A stretch of 61,579 nt of DNA from Candidatus Thorarchaeota archaeon (GCA_016839445.1 JAEOUG010000032.1:1-61579); one strand, 5' to 3'; shown: positions 17,166 through 27,085, counted from the first letter of the stretch. Made by a program: numbers and translations. Notes: generated by a model from the sequence alone, not told the origin.

Positions 17166-17696
17166 CTACTTGGACAGCTTGAGCTTGAAGACCTTCTCGA
17201 ACTTGTCCAACTTGGGTCGAATCACGTAACGGCAGTACCCGTCGCTTGGGTTGCTCCGGTAGTAGTCCTGATGATAGTCCTCAGCGGGATAGAAGACTTC
17301 GAAGGGCACAATCTCAGTGACAATGGATCGCTTCCACTTGCCGGCCTTGTCAAGTTTGGCCTTCACTCGCTCGGCGATCTCACGTTGCTCGTCGCCGTGG
17401 TAGAGAATGATGGACCGGTACTGTGGGCCAACATCGTTGCCCTGTCGATTGGGCGTCGTAGGATCGTGGGTCTCAAAGAAGACCTCAAGAATCTCCTCAT
17501 AGGTAATGACGTGTGGATCGAATTCAATCTGCACGACCTCAGCGTGCCCGGTTCGTCCTGTAGTGACCTGTCTGTATGAGGGGTTCTCAACGTGTCCGCC
17601 CGAATAGCCTGAAATGACGGATTTCACTCCGTTCAATTCCTGAAAGACTGCCTCCGTGCACCAGAAACAGCCAGAGCCGAATGTTGCGGTTTCCAT
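17166..17696 (-). CDS. msrA: Peptide-methionine (S)-S-oxide reductase
   Basis: 176 residues, normal length. The catalytic [10 protein letters not shown] motif is at residues 9-18, with the conserved [19 protein letters not shown] and YHQDYY segments. It reduces methionine-S-sulfoxide in proteins and free methionine. Only one further cysteine (DGYCRY, late in the chain) could act in recycling. The gene stands 38-50 bp from its neighbours and shares their strand. Confidence 0.96.
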   Translation of the reverse strand: METATFGSGCFWCTEAVFQELNGVKSVISGYSGGHVENPSYRQVTTGRTGHAEVVQIEFDPHVITYEEILEVFFETHDPTTPNRQGNDVGPQYRSIILYHGDEQREIAERVKAKLDKAGKWKRSIVTEIVPFEVFYPAEDYHQDYYRSNPSDGYCRYVIRPKLDKFEKVFKLKLSK

Positions 17697-17745
17697 AGCG
17701 ATAGGTTGTGTTTAACGCTAATCAATGAGTGGAAAGAGGAATCGG

Positions 17746-18153
17746 TCATGGATGACTTCTGGGCATGACCTCGGAGGCGGCTAGCCAGACACGGAGCTGG
17801 TCAACTCGCTCCCTGAACGTGAGCATGCTACTTGGATGGCCCAAAGTAAGAGAAGACGGCCCCACTCGCTTTCCTCGTGCTGTGTAGAAGCATGCCTCGA
17901 TGCAGTTCACTCCAGTCCTCTGGGCCCGTGTGCCTACGTCCATTAATACGTCTAGATCCGCCTCAGACTCAATATTGAGGAAGTATGCAGGCCTCAGGGG
18001 ATGAGATTTGTCGACGAACTTGACAATCCGAGCCTCAGGAGGGAATCCTTTGTTCACACAGCTGCTACATCGGTACTCTCCGGCCAACGAGAAAGAGTCA
18101 TAGACGTACTCGACATCCTTCTCTGATCCACAGGCGCCGCATCTCACCGTCAT
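17746..18153 (-). CDS. Small zinc-binding protein of unknown function
   Basis: 135 residues from the ATG at 18153. The N-terminus holds one zinc ribbon, CGACG (residues ~5-8) and CSSCV (~30-33). The rest is mixed alpha/beta with no motif I recognise: a FVDKSHPLRPAYFLNIE strand and a C-terminal helix with a tryptophan. It could be a nucleic-acid or protein-binding accessory protein, but nothing in the context (MsrA on one side, divergent hydrogenase operon on the other) decides this. Confidence 0.6.
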   Translation of the reverse strand: MTVRCGACGSEKDVEYVYDSFSLAGEYRCSSCVNKGFPPEARIVKFVDKSHPLRPAYFLNIESEADLDVLMDVGTRAQRTGVNCIEACFYTARGKRVGPSSLTLGHPSSMLTFRERVDQLRVWLAASEVMPRSHP

Positions 18154-18376
18154 AACCAACCCTCTAACGCAGAATACAAATCTGCGGCTGTGGAAATCAC
18201 TGGCTTCAGAGAACTTAGGATGTTATGTTCTTCAGGTGATACACACTCAGAGCACATACTACTCAAACAGTCATTTGGTAAGTAGAATAACATGAGGTGC
18301 TAAGGAAAAAGCCTTAACCGGGGTGACTCGAAACCCTTCGACGTCCCAGAGAACGGCTGTCGGTACGGTGTCACAG

Positions 18377-19408
18377 ATGCGCATACTGAAAATGCAAGAG
18401 AAGTACCTCGAGGTCTTCCTTGAGAGCCTCGACAAGTTTGGCACTCTTTACGGTCCTGTTAGGCGTAGAGGTGTCCTCACATTTGACAAGGTGCATGACC
18501 TGAAGGAAGTGGAACTGGGAGGAGCGCACCCGATTATCCCACTGAAGAAGCTTTTCCATCCGAAGAAGTTCACAATGCTTCACTTCGATGAGAGAGGATT
18601 CTATCCTGACTACTCGATGATTGAACGCAGAGTAGTCCTAGGAGTACACCCATGTGAGATACATGGCCTCCTTAAGCTCGATGATATCTTCCTAACGAAG
18701 CCTGTTGATCCATACTACGCAGGACTCAGGAAGAACACCGCAATCATTGGGTTCTCCTGTCTTCCCACCGAGAACTCCCTCTGTAATTCGACAGGCACTG
18801 ATATCATAGAGGAGGGCTTTGACCTCTTCTTCGTCGATTTGGATGAGTTCTACCTTGTATGGGTGGGTTCGAGTCTGGGACACGACATGATCTACGAGCG
18901 TGAGGAGTTCTTTGAGGAGGACGTCACGCACGAAGACATTCAGAAGTACCTTCAATGGCGTGAGAAGAGGAACAAGATGTTCAAGCATGACTTCGATTTC
19001 AGAAGCATGCCTGACGTAATGGAACTCAGCCATGACAGCGAGGTCTGGGACTACTTCGCAGAGAAATGCCTGTCATGCGGACAGTGTTCAATGGTCTGTC
19101 CGACGTGCAACTGCTACAACGTGACGGATGTCTTTGATGTAACGAACGAGAGCGTAGGAAGACGCGAGCGAGTCTGGGACAGCTGCATGTTCGTTGACTA
19201 TAGTCTCGTTTCGGGAGGCCACAACTTCAGGGCAAAGAGAGCCGACAGACTGAAGCTCTGGTACACTCACAAGTTGAAGTCCTTTGGTGACGAGTATGGG
19301 CAGCCGGGATGTGTAGGTTGCGGAAGGTGTGTAGACACCTGTCCTGTGGATATCAATGTCCTGACGGTGGCACAGGCTCTCACTGCAAGGGAGGTGCCAA
19401 AGCATTGA
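18377..19408 (+). CDS. hydB: Cytosolic [NiFe] hydrogenase (sulfhydrogenase-type) beta subunit, Fe-S
   Basis: 343 residues from the ATG at 18377. It has the ~200-residue HydB core (GVLTFDKVHDLKEVELG, VVLGVHPCEIHGLLKLDDIF) and two C-terminal ferredoxin motifs, CLSCGQCSMVCPTCNC and CVGCGRCVDTCP. In the Pyrococcus-type enzyme this subunit links the FAD subunit to the hydrogenase dimer. It opens an operon hydB-hydG-hydD-hydA. GTG codons further upstream (18323, 18368) are alternative starts. The stop overlaps the next start by 4 nt (TTGA). Confidence 0.9.
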   Translation: MRILKMQEKYLEVFLESLDKFGTLYGPVRRRGVLTFDKVHDLKEVELGGAHPIIPLKKLFHPKKFTMLHFDERGFYPDYSMIERRVVLGVHPCEIHGLLKLDDIFLTKPVDPYYAGLRKNTAIIGFSCLPTENSLCNSTGTDIIEEGFDLFFVDLDEFYLVWVGSSLGHDMIYEREEFFEEDVTHEDIQKYLQWREKRNKMFKHDFDFRSMPDVMELSHDSEVWDYFAEKCLSCGQCSMVCPTCNCYNVTDVFDVTNESVGRRERVWDSCMFVDYSLVSGGHNFRAKRADRLKLWYTHKLKSFGDEYGQPGCVGCGRCVDTCPVDINVLTVAQALTAREVPKH

Positions 19409-20253
19409 ATGTATCGGAACAGATAGAGAACCCGTATCTGCCGGAGCCAGCACGGATTGTCAGGCACTATGATCTGATAAAGGACCATCGGTTTTTCCAA
19501 ATCCGTCATCTGGATATGCACAGGGCGATGTCCTTCACCTATCAGCCTGGCCAGTTCATCATGGTATCAATCCCTGGTGTTGGAGAGGCACCGTTCTCAA
19601 TCTCATCTACTCCGAGCCGGCCGGGCATCCTCGAGCTGGGAGTCAGAAAGATGGGAAAGGTGACTGAAGCCTTCTTCCAGAAGAGGGACAATGATGTCAT
19701 CTACATCAGAGGACCTTACGGGAATGGATTCAAGCTGGACCAGATGGTCAACAAGGACATCATCATCGTGGCCGGCGGACTGGGCGTAATCCCGCTACGT
19801 TCAATCCTATACTATGCTCTGGACAACAGAGATCAGTTTGGCCGCGTCTTCTTCATGTATGGCGCTCGTAACCCCTCGGAGGTTCTGTTCAAGAGCGAGT
19901 TCTTCCAGTTGAAGGAGCGGGATGACATTGACTGCTTCTATACTGTTGACAAGCCTGATGAGACCTGGACAGAGAATGCAGGTGTTGTCACCAAGTTGTT
20001 CAAACACCTTCCAGATATCGACCCTAGGAATACCACTGCTGTAGTCTGCGGGCCGCCTGTCATGTACAAGTTTGTGATTGACGAGTTTCTGAAACTCAAG
20101 ATACCGAAGAACCAGATACAGCTGTCGCTCGAACGGAGAATGAAGTGCGGTGTGGGCAAGTGTGGACATTGCGCACTAGACCACCTCTACACCTGCAACG
20201 ATGGACCTGTGTTCACATACTGGGACACTCTTCACTTCAGGGAGTTGATTTGA
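19405..20253 (+). CDS. hydG: Cytosolic [NiFe] hydrogenase gamma subunit, FAD/NAD(P)-binding
   Basis: 282 residues. It is a ferredoxin-reductase-like diaphorase. The FAD-binding QPGQFIMVSIPGVGEAPFSI, the nucleotide-binding AGGLGVIPLRS and CGPPVMYK, and a C-terminal [2Fe-2S] motif KCGVGKCGHC ... C are all visible. Expected role: transfer of electrons between NAD(P)H and the hydrogenase. Start choice: TTG at 19405, overlapping the previous stop, has GGGAGGTG about 9 nt upstream inside hydB; there is no better start in frame. Confidence 0.9.
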   Translation: MNVSEQIENPYLPEPARIVRHYDLIKDHRFFQIRHLDMHRAMSFTYQPGQFIMVSIPGVGEAPFSISSTPSRPGILELGVRKMGKVTEAFFQKRDNDVIYIRGPYGNGFKLDQMVNKDIIIVAGGLGVIPLRSILYYALDNRDQFGRVFFMYGARNPSEVLFKSEFFQLKERDDIDCFYTVDKPDETWTENAGVVTKLFKHLPDIDPRNTTAVVCGPPVMYKFVIDEFLKLKIPKNQIQLSLERRMKCGVGKCGHCALDHLYTCNDGPVFTYWDTLHFRELI

Positions 20254-20254
20254 G

Positions 20255-21040
20255 ATGACCTTCACATACGAACAACGACAAGCACCAAAGCCAAAGGTAG
20301 GTATCTACGGCTTCACAGGCTGCGCAGGAGACCAGCTCCTCATCATTCACACAGAGAAGGAGATTCTGAATCTCTTCGGATCAGTCGACATCAAGTCCTT
20401 CGTCATGGCCTCGAGCAACCCCGTCGAGGGCGAACTCGACGTGGCCTTTGTGGAAGGCAGCGTCAGCACGGAAGAAGAGAGAGAGCACCTGCTCGAGATC
20501 AGGAAGCGTGCGAAGATTCTCGTGGCGATGGGCAACTGCGCAGTCAGTGGCGGACCTCAAGCAATGTACACGGGAGATGGAAAATTCGCCTCGAGACTAA
20601 AGAAGGTCTACGGGGATGTTCAGTTCATCACCGAACCCTTGGAGGCGAAACCCCTCGATGCATTTGTAGACATCGACTATTACCTCCCGGGATGCCCCAT
20701 CAGTGCCCCTCAGACCTTTGCACTCATCTCCAGGCTGATACACGGTGCAACTCCCGAGCCCTATCCACACCCAGTCTGTCACGAGTGCAAACTCAATGAG
20801 ACACCATGTCTCCTGCTTGAGAAGAAGTTTTGCCTTGGACCGCTGGTTGCAGGAGGATGCGGGGCGGTATGCCCTGAACATGGTCTTCCGTGCGTGGGCT
20901 GCTGGGGGCCAAATGAGGATGCCAACTTCGCGAGCCACGTCGAACTCCTAGAGAGCTTTGGAATCACGAAGAAAGACATCATGAGACGTATTCACAACTT
21001 CGGGGGTCACAAGATCCTCAAGCACATCGAGAACCTATAG
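20255..21040 (+). CDS. hydD: Cytosolic [NiFe] hydrogenase delta (small) subunit
   Basis: 261 residues. Cluster ligands: GFTGCAGDQ at the N-terminus, VAMGNCAVSGG, LPGCPIS, then the C-terminal CHECKLNETPCLLLEKKFCLGP and CGAVCPEHGLPCVGCWGP sets, enough for three Fe-S clusters as in group 3 enzymes. No twin-arginine signal is present, so it is cytosolic. It begins 1 nt after the gamma-subunit stop. Confidence 0.92.
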   Translation: MTFTYEQRQAPKPKVGIYGFTGCAGDQLLIIHTEKEILNLFGSVDIKSFVMASSNPVEGELDVAFVEGSVSTEEEREHLLEIRKRAKILVAMGNCAVSGGPQAMYTGDGKFASRLKKVYGDVQFITEPLEAKPLDAFVDIDYYLPGCPISAPQTFALISRLIHGATPEPYPHPVCHECKLNETPCLLLEKKFCLGPLVAGGCGAVCPEHGLPCVGCWGPNEDANFASHVELLESFGITKKDIMRRIHNFGGHKILKHIENL

Positions 21041-21054
21041 CGGAGGAAGATTCA

Positions 21055-22350
21055 ATGTCAGGCAAAGAGAACATCATCATTGAGCCGTTGGCCAGAGTGG
21101 AAGGACATGGAGGAATCAAGGTAGAGATTCAGGGCAACAAGATCAGCAACGTTGAAGTGAGGATTCTCGAAGGGCCGAGGCTCTTTGAGACCCTTGTAGT
21201 CGGAAAGACCCCTGAGGAAGACCTTAGCATAGTCCCCAGAATCTGTGCGATATGTAACCTCTCTCACAAGTACGCAGCTCTGAGGGGGCTTGAGAAGGCC
21301 TTAGGTGTTGAGATTCCCGATATAACGCAGACCTACCGTCAGCTCATGCATCACGGAGAGATGATTGAGAGTCACAGTCTGCATATCTACTTCCTTGCGT
21401 TGCCAGATTTCCTCGGGTACGACAATGCAGTAGCGATGGCGGACAAATACGGAGGTACTGTCACAAAGGCTCTGCAGATGAAGGCCTTCGGAAACAAGAT
21501 CATGCGACTGATGGGTGGCAGGATGATTCACGGAGAGAATCCAATCCTAGGGGGATTCGGGAAGCTCCCCACGAGAGATGAGCTCATAGAGCTCAAGAAT
21601 GAGGCGCTGGAACTCCTTCCCTTTGCTATGGAGACCATAGATCTCCTATCGCAGCTCGAAATCCCGGACCACATGGAGCGTGAAACGCAGTTCCTCTGCT
21701 GCAAGCCGCCCCATGATGACTACGACTACTATGGAGATGTGCTTCTGACTTCTGATGGTAAGGAGCACCCCGTCGAGAAATACAAGACGGTAATCAAGGA
21801 ACGAGTTGTCAGCCACAGCTTCGCGAAGCGTGGTACCTACAAGGATAAGCCGTTCACTGTCGGAGCCAACGCACGAGTTATCCTTCTCGGGAATCGTCTG
21901 AAGGGTAAGGCAAAGCGAGCGTACGAGAAGCTCTACAGCGACCGCTGGCTGCGTAATCCTCTGTACAACAATCACGCGCAAGCTATAGAGCAAGTCTACT
22001 CACTGGAGGGCGTGATTGAAGTCGTGAACAAGCTTCTGGACAGCGACGAACCGGGAGTGGCAGTGCCAACACAGGACACTGGTGAAGGCGTTGGCGCTGT
22101 GGAGGCACCCCGAGGCACTCTCATTCACAGCTACAAGATCAAGGAAGGCAAGACCGCAGCTGCAGACTTCATTACTCCCACTGCCATGTTCCTGGATGAC
22201 ATTGAGGAGTTCATCAGAGCCAGCGGAGAACACCTTCTGGCCAAGAGAGCCATGGACAACATCGAACTCCAGTTTGAGATGATTGCCCGCGCCTTTGACC
22301 CGTGCATCAGCTGTAGTGCCCACCTTGTCACGGTAGAGTTCAAGGATTAG
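21055..22350 (+). CDS. hydA: Cytosolic [NiFe] hydrogenase alpha (large) subunit, group 3b type
   Basis: 431 residues. NiFe ligands: RICAIC (C64, C67) and DPCISC (C417, C420). The C-terminal DPCISCSAH is followed by eight residues, the usual cleavage site after His for a maturation protease, which is not in the window. MIHGENPILGGFGK and RVEGHGG are further family motifs. With beta, gamma and delta subunits it forms a soluble bidirectional NAD(P)-linked hydrogenase, presumably disposing of excess reductant as H2. GGAGGAAG precedes the ATG by about 6 nt. Confidence 0.94.
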   Translation: MSGKENIIIEPLARVEGHGGIKVEIQGNKISNVEVRILEGPRLFETLVVGKTPEEDLSIVPRICAICNLSHKYAALRGLEKALGVEIPDITQTYRQLMHHGEMIESHSLHIYFLALPDFLGYDNAVAMADKYGGTVTKALQMKAFGNKIMRLMGGRMIHGENPILGGFGKLPTRDELIELKNEALELLPFAMETIDLLSQLEIPDHMERETQFLCCKPPHDDYDYYGDVLLTSDGKEHPVEKYKTVIKERVVSHSFAKRGTYKDKPFTVGANARVILLGNRLKGKAKRAYEKLYSDRWLRNPLYNNHAQAIEQVYSLEGVIEVVNKLLDSDEPGVAVPTQDTGEGVGAVEAPRGTLIHSYKIKEGKTAAADFITPTAMFLDDIEEFIRASGEHLLAKRAMDNIELQFEMIARAFDPCISCSAHLVTVEFKD

Positions 22351-22357
22351 TAAGAGA

Positions 22358-22654
22358 ATGGCTCAGTATTGTGTCATGGTCAAGGGCCCCTGCAGGGGAA
22401 GGAAGTGCGACTTCTGGGCAAGAGTCAAGATAAGGAAGAGCACCATAGACAGGTTAGTGGAGGACTTGGTGACCTCCATTGTGGTCTGTTATGCAGAGGG
22501 CAGATACGACATAGAAGATGCTTTCCATCAATACTGGACACTAGTGGGAGTCAGAGACCGTGAAGTGCTCTGCGTGGAAGAGCCTGAGTTGTGTGGCAAG
22601 ATGAGAGCGGCCGAAGATCGAGCCGCTGCAATGATCCTGGCATCTAAGCACTAG
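22358..22654 (+). CDS. Unknown small cysteine-containing protein in hydrogenase operon
   Basis: 98 residues, 7 nt after hydA, hence very likely co-transcribed. I do not recognise a family. Six cysteines are spread along the chain, including CRGRKC near the N-terminus; the segment RKSTIDRLVEDLVTSIVV looks helical, and the C-terminus is alanine-rich helix. It is too short and lacks the acidic residues expected for a HyaD/HycI-type protease. Its stop overlaps the convergent GlcD-like gene by 11 bp. A chaperone or maturation role is only a positional guess. Confidence 0.65.
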   Translation: MAQYCVMVKGPCRGRKCDFWARVKIRKSTIDRLVEDLVTSIVVCYAEGRYDIEDAFHQYWTLVGVRDREVLCVEEPELCGKMRAAEDRAAAMILASKH

Positions 22655-24299
22655 CGAATTGCCCGGGAATGGGAATCATGTTTCCCCTGTTGATTAGCCA
22701 CTTGGAGTCAAGCGACAACTTCACGCTCTGCATCTCTGAGATGCCCTTCTCACCATACATTATCTCAAGGAAGGGCCTCTTCAACTTGCCAATGCCATGC
22801 TCTGCAGCCACAGTGCCGCCGAGTTCCACTGCACGCTTCGCGAAAGCCATGTAGTTCCGCATTCCCTGCTCTACTTCTTCCGAGTTTCTGGGTATCATGT
22901 TTACATGCAGATGGCCATCGCCGATGTGCCCGAATATCACATACTCCATTCCTTGCTCCTCGAGGACTGACCTATAGAAGGCAATGTAGTCCTTGAGTGC
23001 ATCCGCTGGCACCGCCATGTCAGTCCCAATCTTGTGGATATCGTGATACTGAGCCTTTCTTTGAGCGATTAGGCCGTTGATAGTTTCAGGGACGAAATGT
23101 CGGACAGTCTTCATCTTCTCGAGCTCGGTTCTGTCGAGACCAGCCCAGCTTGACTCGGAAGATGTGTTGTGTCGATTCAGCATCTCCTCCAAGCCCATTA
23201 CGGTCTCCTCCATCTTATCCTCAGTATACGAGAACTCGAAGAACACTATTGCATGCGTGGTCTCCTTCATCGCAGGAACCTTGATGCCTGCGGAGCTTGC
23301 TTTCTCGCGTATCATCTTGATAGCGTTCGGACCGAAGTATTCGATGAAGTCCATCTTGATTGGAGAGCCGGGGTCTCGTGCATCATATACGAAATTGACG
23401 GCGTCATCCTCGCTCGGGAAGAAGGCCATGACTGTCATGATGCTCTCTTCGAGCTGAATTAGGCCAAGCTCCACCATGGTGACCACACCCAGAATACCCT
23501 CAGAGCCGATGAACAGGTCAATGAGATCCATGTCGGGCTCTGCGTAGAGACCTGCCGCGTTCTTGGTCTTAGGCATCTGATAGGTCGGAATTGCGACTTC
23601 GTGTTCTGTGCCATCACTGAATGCTATGACGAATCTGCCACCCTCGGCTTTCACCTCGCCCCTCCGAATGTCAAGGATGTCGCCATTTGCCAGCACAACC
23701 CTGATCCTGTACACCCATGGTCTGACTGCACCATATCGAAATGTCCGGGCACCAGAGGCATTACAGGCCACGATTCCTCCAAGCCAAGCACTGGTTTCGG
23801 TAGGGTCCACAGGAAATGTGTAGTCACCAGACTCACCAAGGAAACGTGCCAAGGCTTCTTTCTGAGCTTCAGTTCCCTTTCCGTCAAGTTCGGTGAGATT
23901 ACGGGAACCCACCATCTTGACTAGGTCCTCAAGGGGGAGACCCGCCTGTGCAGCTATTGTATACCGCTTCGCTGCTTCATCGAAGTCCATGTAGAGTAGT
24001 CCAGTGAGCCTCTCCAGATTGAGGGCAATCCCACCGAGGGGAACGCTCGCCCCAGTGAGTCCGGTGCGTCCTCCCTGAATGGTCACTGGAGAGCCATCGT
24101 GAAAAGCCCTCTTCATCACAGCGGCAATCTCAGCCTCGGACGAGGGAAACACAATCTGTTCAGCCATACCGTCGAACGAATGGCTCTCGTCATCAAGGTA
24201 CAGAGCATAAGTGTCGGTGATTTCACTCTGGTCCGATACAATCTTGATACCGGTTGGATCGGCCTCTTGGGGAGGCTCTGCGATTATCCTATTCGTCAT
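22644..24299 (-). CDS. FAD-binding oxidase, GlcD/D-lactate dehydrogenase family
   Basis: 551 residues. The FAD_binding_4 domain has PVTIQGGRTGLTGASVPLGG and the long WLGGIVACNASGARTFRYG loop; the C-terminal oxidase domain has FGHIGDGHLHVNM and AEHGIGKLKRPF. Members oxidise 2-hydroxyacids (D-lactate, glycolate, 2-hydroxyglutarate) and pass electrons to a partner. No GlcE, GlcF or ETF gene is adjacent. A 2-hydroxyacid substrate would fit the 2-hydroxyacyl-CoA dehydratase genes in the same window, but this link is inference. Confidence 0.9.
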   Translation of the reverse strand: MTNRIIAEPPQEADPTGIKIVSDQSEITDTYALYLDDESHSFDGMAEQIVFPSSEAEIAAVMKRAFHDGSPVTIQGGRTGLTGASVPLGGIALNLERLTGLLYMDFDEAAKRYTIAAQAGLPLEDLVKMVGSRNLTELDGKGTEAQKEALARFLGESGDYTFPVDPTETSAWLGGIVACNASGARTFRYGAVRPWVYRIRVVLANGDILDIRRGEVKAEGGRFVIAFSDGTEHEVAIPTYQMPKTKNAAGLYAEPDMDLIDLFIGSEGILGVVTMVELGLIQLEESIMTVMAFFPSEDDAVNFVYDARDPGSPIKMDFIEYFGPNAIKMIREKASSAGIKVPAMKETTHAIVFFEFSYTEDKMEETVMGLEEMLNRHNTSSESSWAGLDRTELEKMKTVRHFVPETINGLIAQRKAQYHDIHKIGTDMAVPADALKDYIAFYRSVLEEQGMEYVIFGHIGDGHLHVNMIPRNSEEVEQGMRNYMAFAKRAVELGGTVAAEHGIGKLKRPFLEIMYGEKGISEMQSVKLSLDSKWLINRGNMIPIPGQFASA

Positions 24300-24416
24300 T
24301 GTGGCACCTCAGAACCGGGAGAGCCTTTCTCTGAACATCGTGATATCAAGGATTTGGTAGGGGAGGTATGATGCAATGCCTTTAAGACGCAGATACTCTG
24401 GCATTGCCCCTCGTGG

Positions 24417-25334
24417 TTGAAGTCCTTGCGAATTGCCGCCGTTTCAGATCTCCACGTGTTGCCTGATAGTAGAGATGATCTGCTTCTTGCTGCAATCAAG
24501 GACAGAGTAGAAGCAATAGACCCTGACGTGTTTATTGTGGCTGGCGATACCAGCGATCACCTCAGCGTCGTGTCAAGATCACTCGGGCTCCTCCGCGTTG
24601 AGAATTGTGAGAACTTCTACGTGGCAGGCAACCACGACATCTGGTTCGAGCAGGATGGGGGACCAGGGTCCTTGGAGAAGTACTCTAGGATTCTGGGCGA
24701 GGTTTGTGCGGAACAGAGATTCCACCACCTTCCTGATGCTCCAATCATCCTAGAAGACACTGCCTTTGTCGGCTCGATCGGCTGGTATGATTACTCCTTC
24801 AGAAGGGAGGAGATGGCCATCCCAATAGAGAGCTATGAGGGAAAAGAACACAAGGGGGCCGTCTGGTATGACCTCTTTCGCGTTGACTGGCGTTTCACCG
24901 ACCGCGAAGCCACCGACTTGTTCAACCGTCGGATACAGTACGACATCGATTCTCTGCCCGATCGTACGGAACGGATTGTGTATGTTTCACATCATCTACC
25001 ATTTCGCGAGCTGACTGTCTACAAGAACCGCTTTCCATGGGATTTCCACAGCGCCTTCATGGGAGCGACAAGTACTGGAGAGCTTCTCAAGAGTGAAAAC
25101 CGTGTAGTCCTGACAATCTCTGGACACAGCCACGTCAGAACCAGAGCAACCATCAATGGAATCACTGCACTGACCGTTCCCCTGGGGTACGGGAGACCAG
25201 CAGAGGAGGACCTGCAGGAGTTCGCAAGGAGCGCCGTTGCCGAAATCAGAGTTGACGAAGAAAGAGTGGAAGTGAAGGGATTCATTGAGGGAGACATCTG
25301 TGATGGGCTTGAGTATGTGTCGTCAAGAGGCTGA
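24417..25334 (+). CDS. Calcineurin-like metallophosphoesterase
   Basis: 305 residues. All five metal/catalytic motifs are visible: SDLH near residue 10, AGDTSD, AGNHDIWF, SHHLPF and SGHSHVR. The middle region is unlike the common YfcE or CpdA groups, so the substrate is unknown. The start is TTG at 24417. A TATA-like cctttaag (24379-24386) lies about 34 nt upstream, which suggests a very short leader; no ribosome-binding site is seen. Confidence 0.9.
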   Translation: MKSLRIAAVSDLHVLPDSRDDLLLAAIKDRVEAIDPDVFIVAGDTSDHLSVVSRSLGLLRVENCENFYVAGNHDIWFEQDGGPGSLEKYSRILGEVCAEQRFHHLPDAPIILEDTAFVGSIGWYDYSFRREEMAIPIESYEGKEHKGAVWYDLFRVDWRFTDREATDLFNRRIQYDIDSLPDRTERIVYVSHHLPFRELTVYKNRFPWDFHSAFMGATSTGELLKSENRVVLTISGHSHVRTRATINGITALTVPLGYGRPAEEDLQEFARSAVAEIRVDEERVEVKGFIEGDICDGLEYVSSRG

Positions 25335-25461
25335 GCTTCTGCAGGGACAGCCCCAACTAGTCGAGGAAAGTACGACACATTAATGAGTGGGTGAGCAGAA
25401 TCACGAGCTACTCAGTCTTTCGCGCCAAGGCTTGAGAGAAGCAAGAGATGGGAAAAGCAAC

Positions 25462-26883
25462 ATGAAGAAGCCGGGCTGGGAAATCATCGCCGCGATTGGT
25501 GTTGCCCTGATGACGGTGGTGGCGATTTCTCTCCTCTTTTCCTACCAGAGCCTCTTCGGTCTTCAGCTTTCTGTCATAGTTGTCTTCATCGGGACCTATC
25601 TTCTGATATCTACCGAGAAGGTGAACAGGACTGCGATGTCCCTTCTAGGAGTGGCCATTGTAGGACTGATTCTGTGGATTGCACTCGTCGGTGAGCCCGT
25701 ATTCGGAGGGTCAATCGGAGGTGTCGAATTCCATACCCTAATTGAACATGTCGAGTGGGACACCATAATCTTCATCATCGCGATGAGCGTGATAGTGTCC
25801 GTTGCTGCCGCCTCTGGTCTCTTCCAGTACATCGCCCTGAGAATCGCAGCTATGAGCAGAGGCGATCACAAGCGACTCTTCATCACCTTTCTCATCTTCG
25901 TGTCAGGAATCAGTCTGTTCTTTGATACCGTATCTACGATGCTGATAGCTGCTCCACTCACTATCGAGATCTGCAGAGCCTTGGAAATCGACTTCAAACC
26001 GTTCCTCGTTTCCGAGGCAATTGTGTGCAACTTCTCCTCAATACCCTCCATCGTGGGAGCCGTTCCCAATATCGTCATTGCTGACAAGACTCAGCTTGAT
26101 GTGGGTGTCCTCTTCGTCACGTTCATGCCCCTTTCCATCATCCTATTCGTTGTCAGCTTGCCCATCCTACTGCGGTGGTACGGCTCAACCTTCGGAGAAA
26201 CCGAAAAGCACCGGGCAGACGCCGTGTTCTCCATTGATCCTAGCACCATGATAAAGGACCGCTGGGACTTCAATATCTCGGCGGCTGCTATTGTGTTCCT
26301 CGTGATTGGCTTCGCACTCGGTCCTGCGTTCGGCCTCGTGCCGCCAATGGTTGCACTGATACTTGCAGGTCTGCTTCTCTTGCTGGCTCATGAACGTGCC
26401 AACGAGTTTCTCAATAGAGTGGGCTGGCCAACGGTCTTCTTTCTCGTTGGTCTCTTTGGATTGGTAGGGGCGCTTGACATTACCGGACTCATTGACGCTC
26501 TGGCCTCGTCAATCGCACCAATAGTTGGGAACGATGCCGCGTTCGCCACTGTATTCCTAGTCTGGATTCCAGCAATGCTCTCTGCGTTCCTAGACAACCT
26601 GCCAGTTTCTGCGGTCTTGGCTCCGATTGCTGTCGACCCCACAATCTCGTCAGTCACTCCTCTGCTACCCTTGGCCTTGGTTTTTGCTGTGAACATCGGA
26701 GGCTACATCTTCACCCCCCTCGGCTCGCCGGCCAACATGGTGGTGATCGGGCTTTCAGAGAGAGAGCATGATCCAATACCCTTCATCGAATTCGTGAAGA
26801 TTGGAACTCTTCTCGGAATTGTTCACTTGGCCATCGGAAGTGGTTATCTACTCATGATTAGCTTCTTCCTCGGCATATTATGA
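25462..26883 (+). CDS. ArsB/NhaD-type ion permease (first of two paralogues)
   Basis: 473 residues with about 12 membrane helices. The ion-transporter superfamily pattern shows in MSVIVSVAAASGLFQYIALR, FDTVSTMLIAAPLTIEICRAL, SIPSIVGAVPNIVIA and FLDNLPVSAVLAPIA, with an inverted repeat of two such halves. Members export arsenite or exchange Na+/H+; no ArsA, ArsR or arsenite operon is nearby, so the substrate is open. ATG at 25462 puts the first helix directly at the N-terminus; an in-frame GTG or ATG further left would add ~25 soluble residues. Confidence 0.82.
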   Translation: MKKPGWEIIAAIGVALMTVVAISLLFSYQSLFGLQLSVIVVFIGTYLLISTEKVNRTAMSLLGVAIVGLILWIALVGEPVFGGSIGGVEFHTLIEHVEWDTIIFIIAMSVIVSVAAASGLFQYIALRIAAMSRGDHKRLFITFLIFVSGISLFFDTVSTMLIAAPLTIEICRALEIDFKPFLVSEAIVCNFSSIPSIVGAVPNIVIADKTQLDVGVLFVTFMPLSIILFVVSLPILLRWYGSTFGETEKHRADAVFSIDPSTMIKDRWDFNISAAAIVFLVIGFALGPAFGLVPPMVALILAGLLLLLAHERANEFLNRVGWPTVFFLVGLFGLVGALDITGLIDALASSIAPIVGNDAAFATVFLVWIPAMLSAFLDNLPVSAVLAPIAVDPTISSVTPLLPLALVFAVNIGGYIFTPLGSPANMVVIGLSEREHDPIPFIEFVKIGTLLGIVHLAIGSGYLLMISFFLGIL

Positions 26884-27085
26884 CCTGCAGAAGGAGGAGG
26901 CGCCATATTCCGTCTTACGGCCGCCGGGAGGACGACACAGCGGAAACATGACGCCAAACTCAAACTATGCACTTATCAGGTATTTAGCCTTCCTAAACTG
27001 ACGAATTGCGCAAATGGAAACGACATCAGCCGTAGTTTTATCAGCGTCATCCAGACTGGCCACATGACCAAGGAGAGCGCACTTG

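Noticed and set aside
22358..22654. Hydrogenase maturation protease
   Set aside because: The protein is too short and lacks the metal-binding acidic residues and fold pattern of HyaD/HycI.
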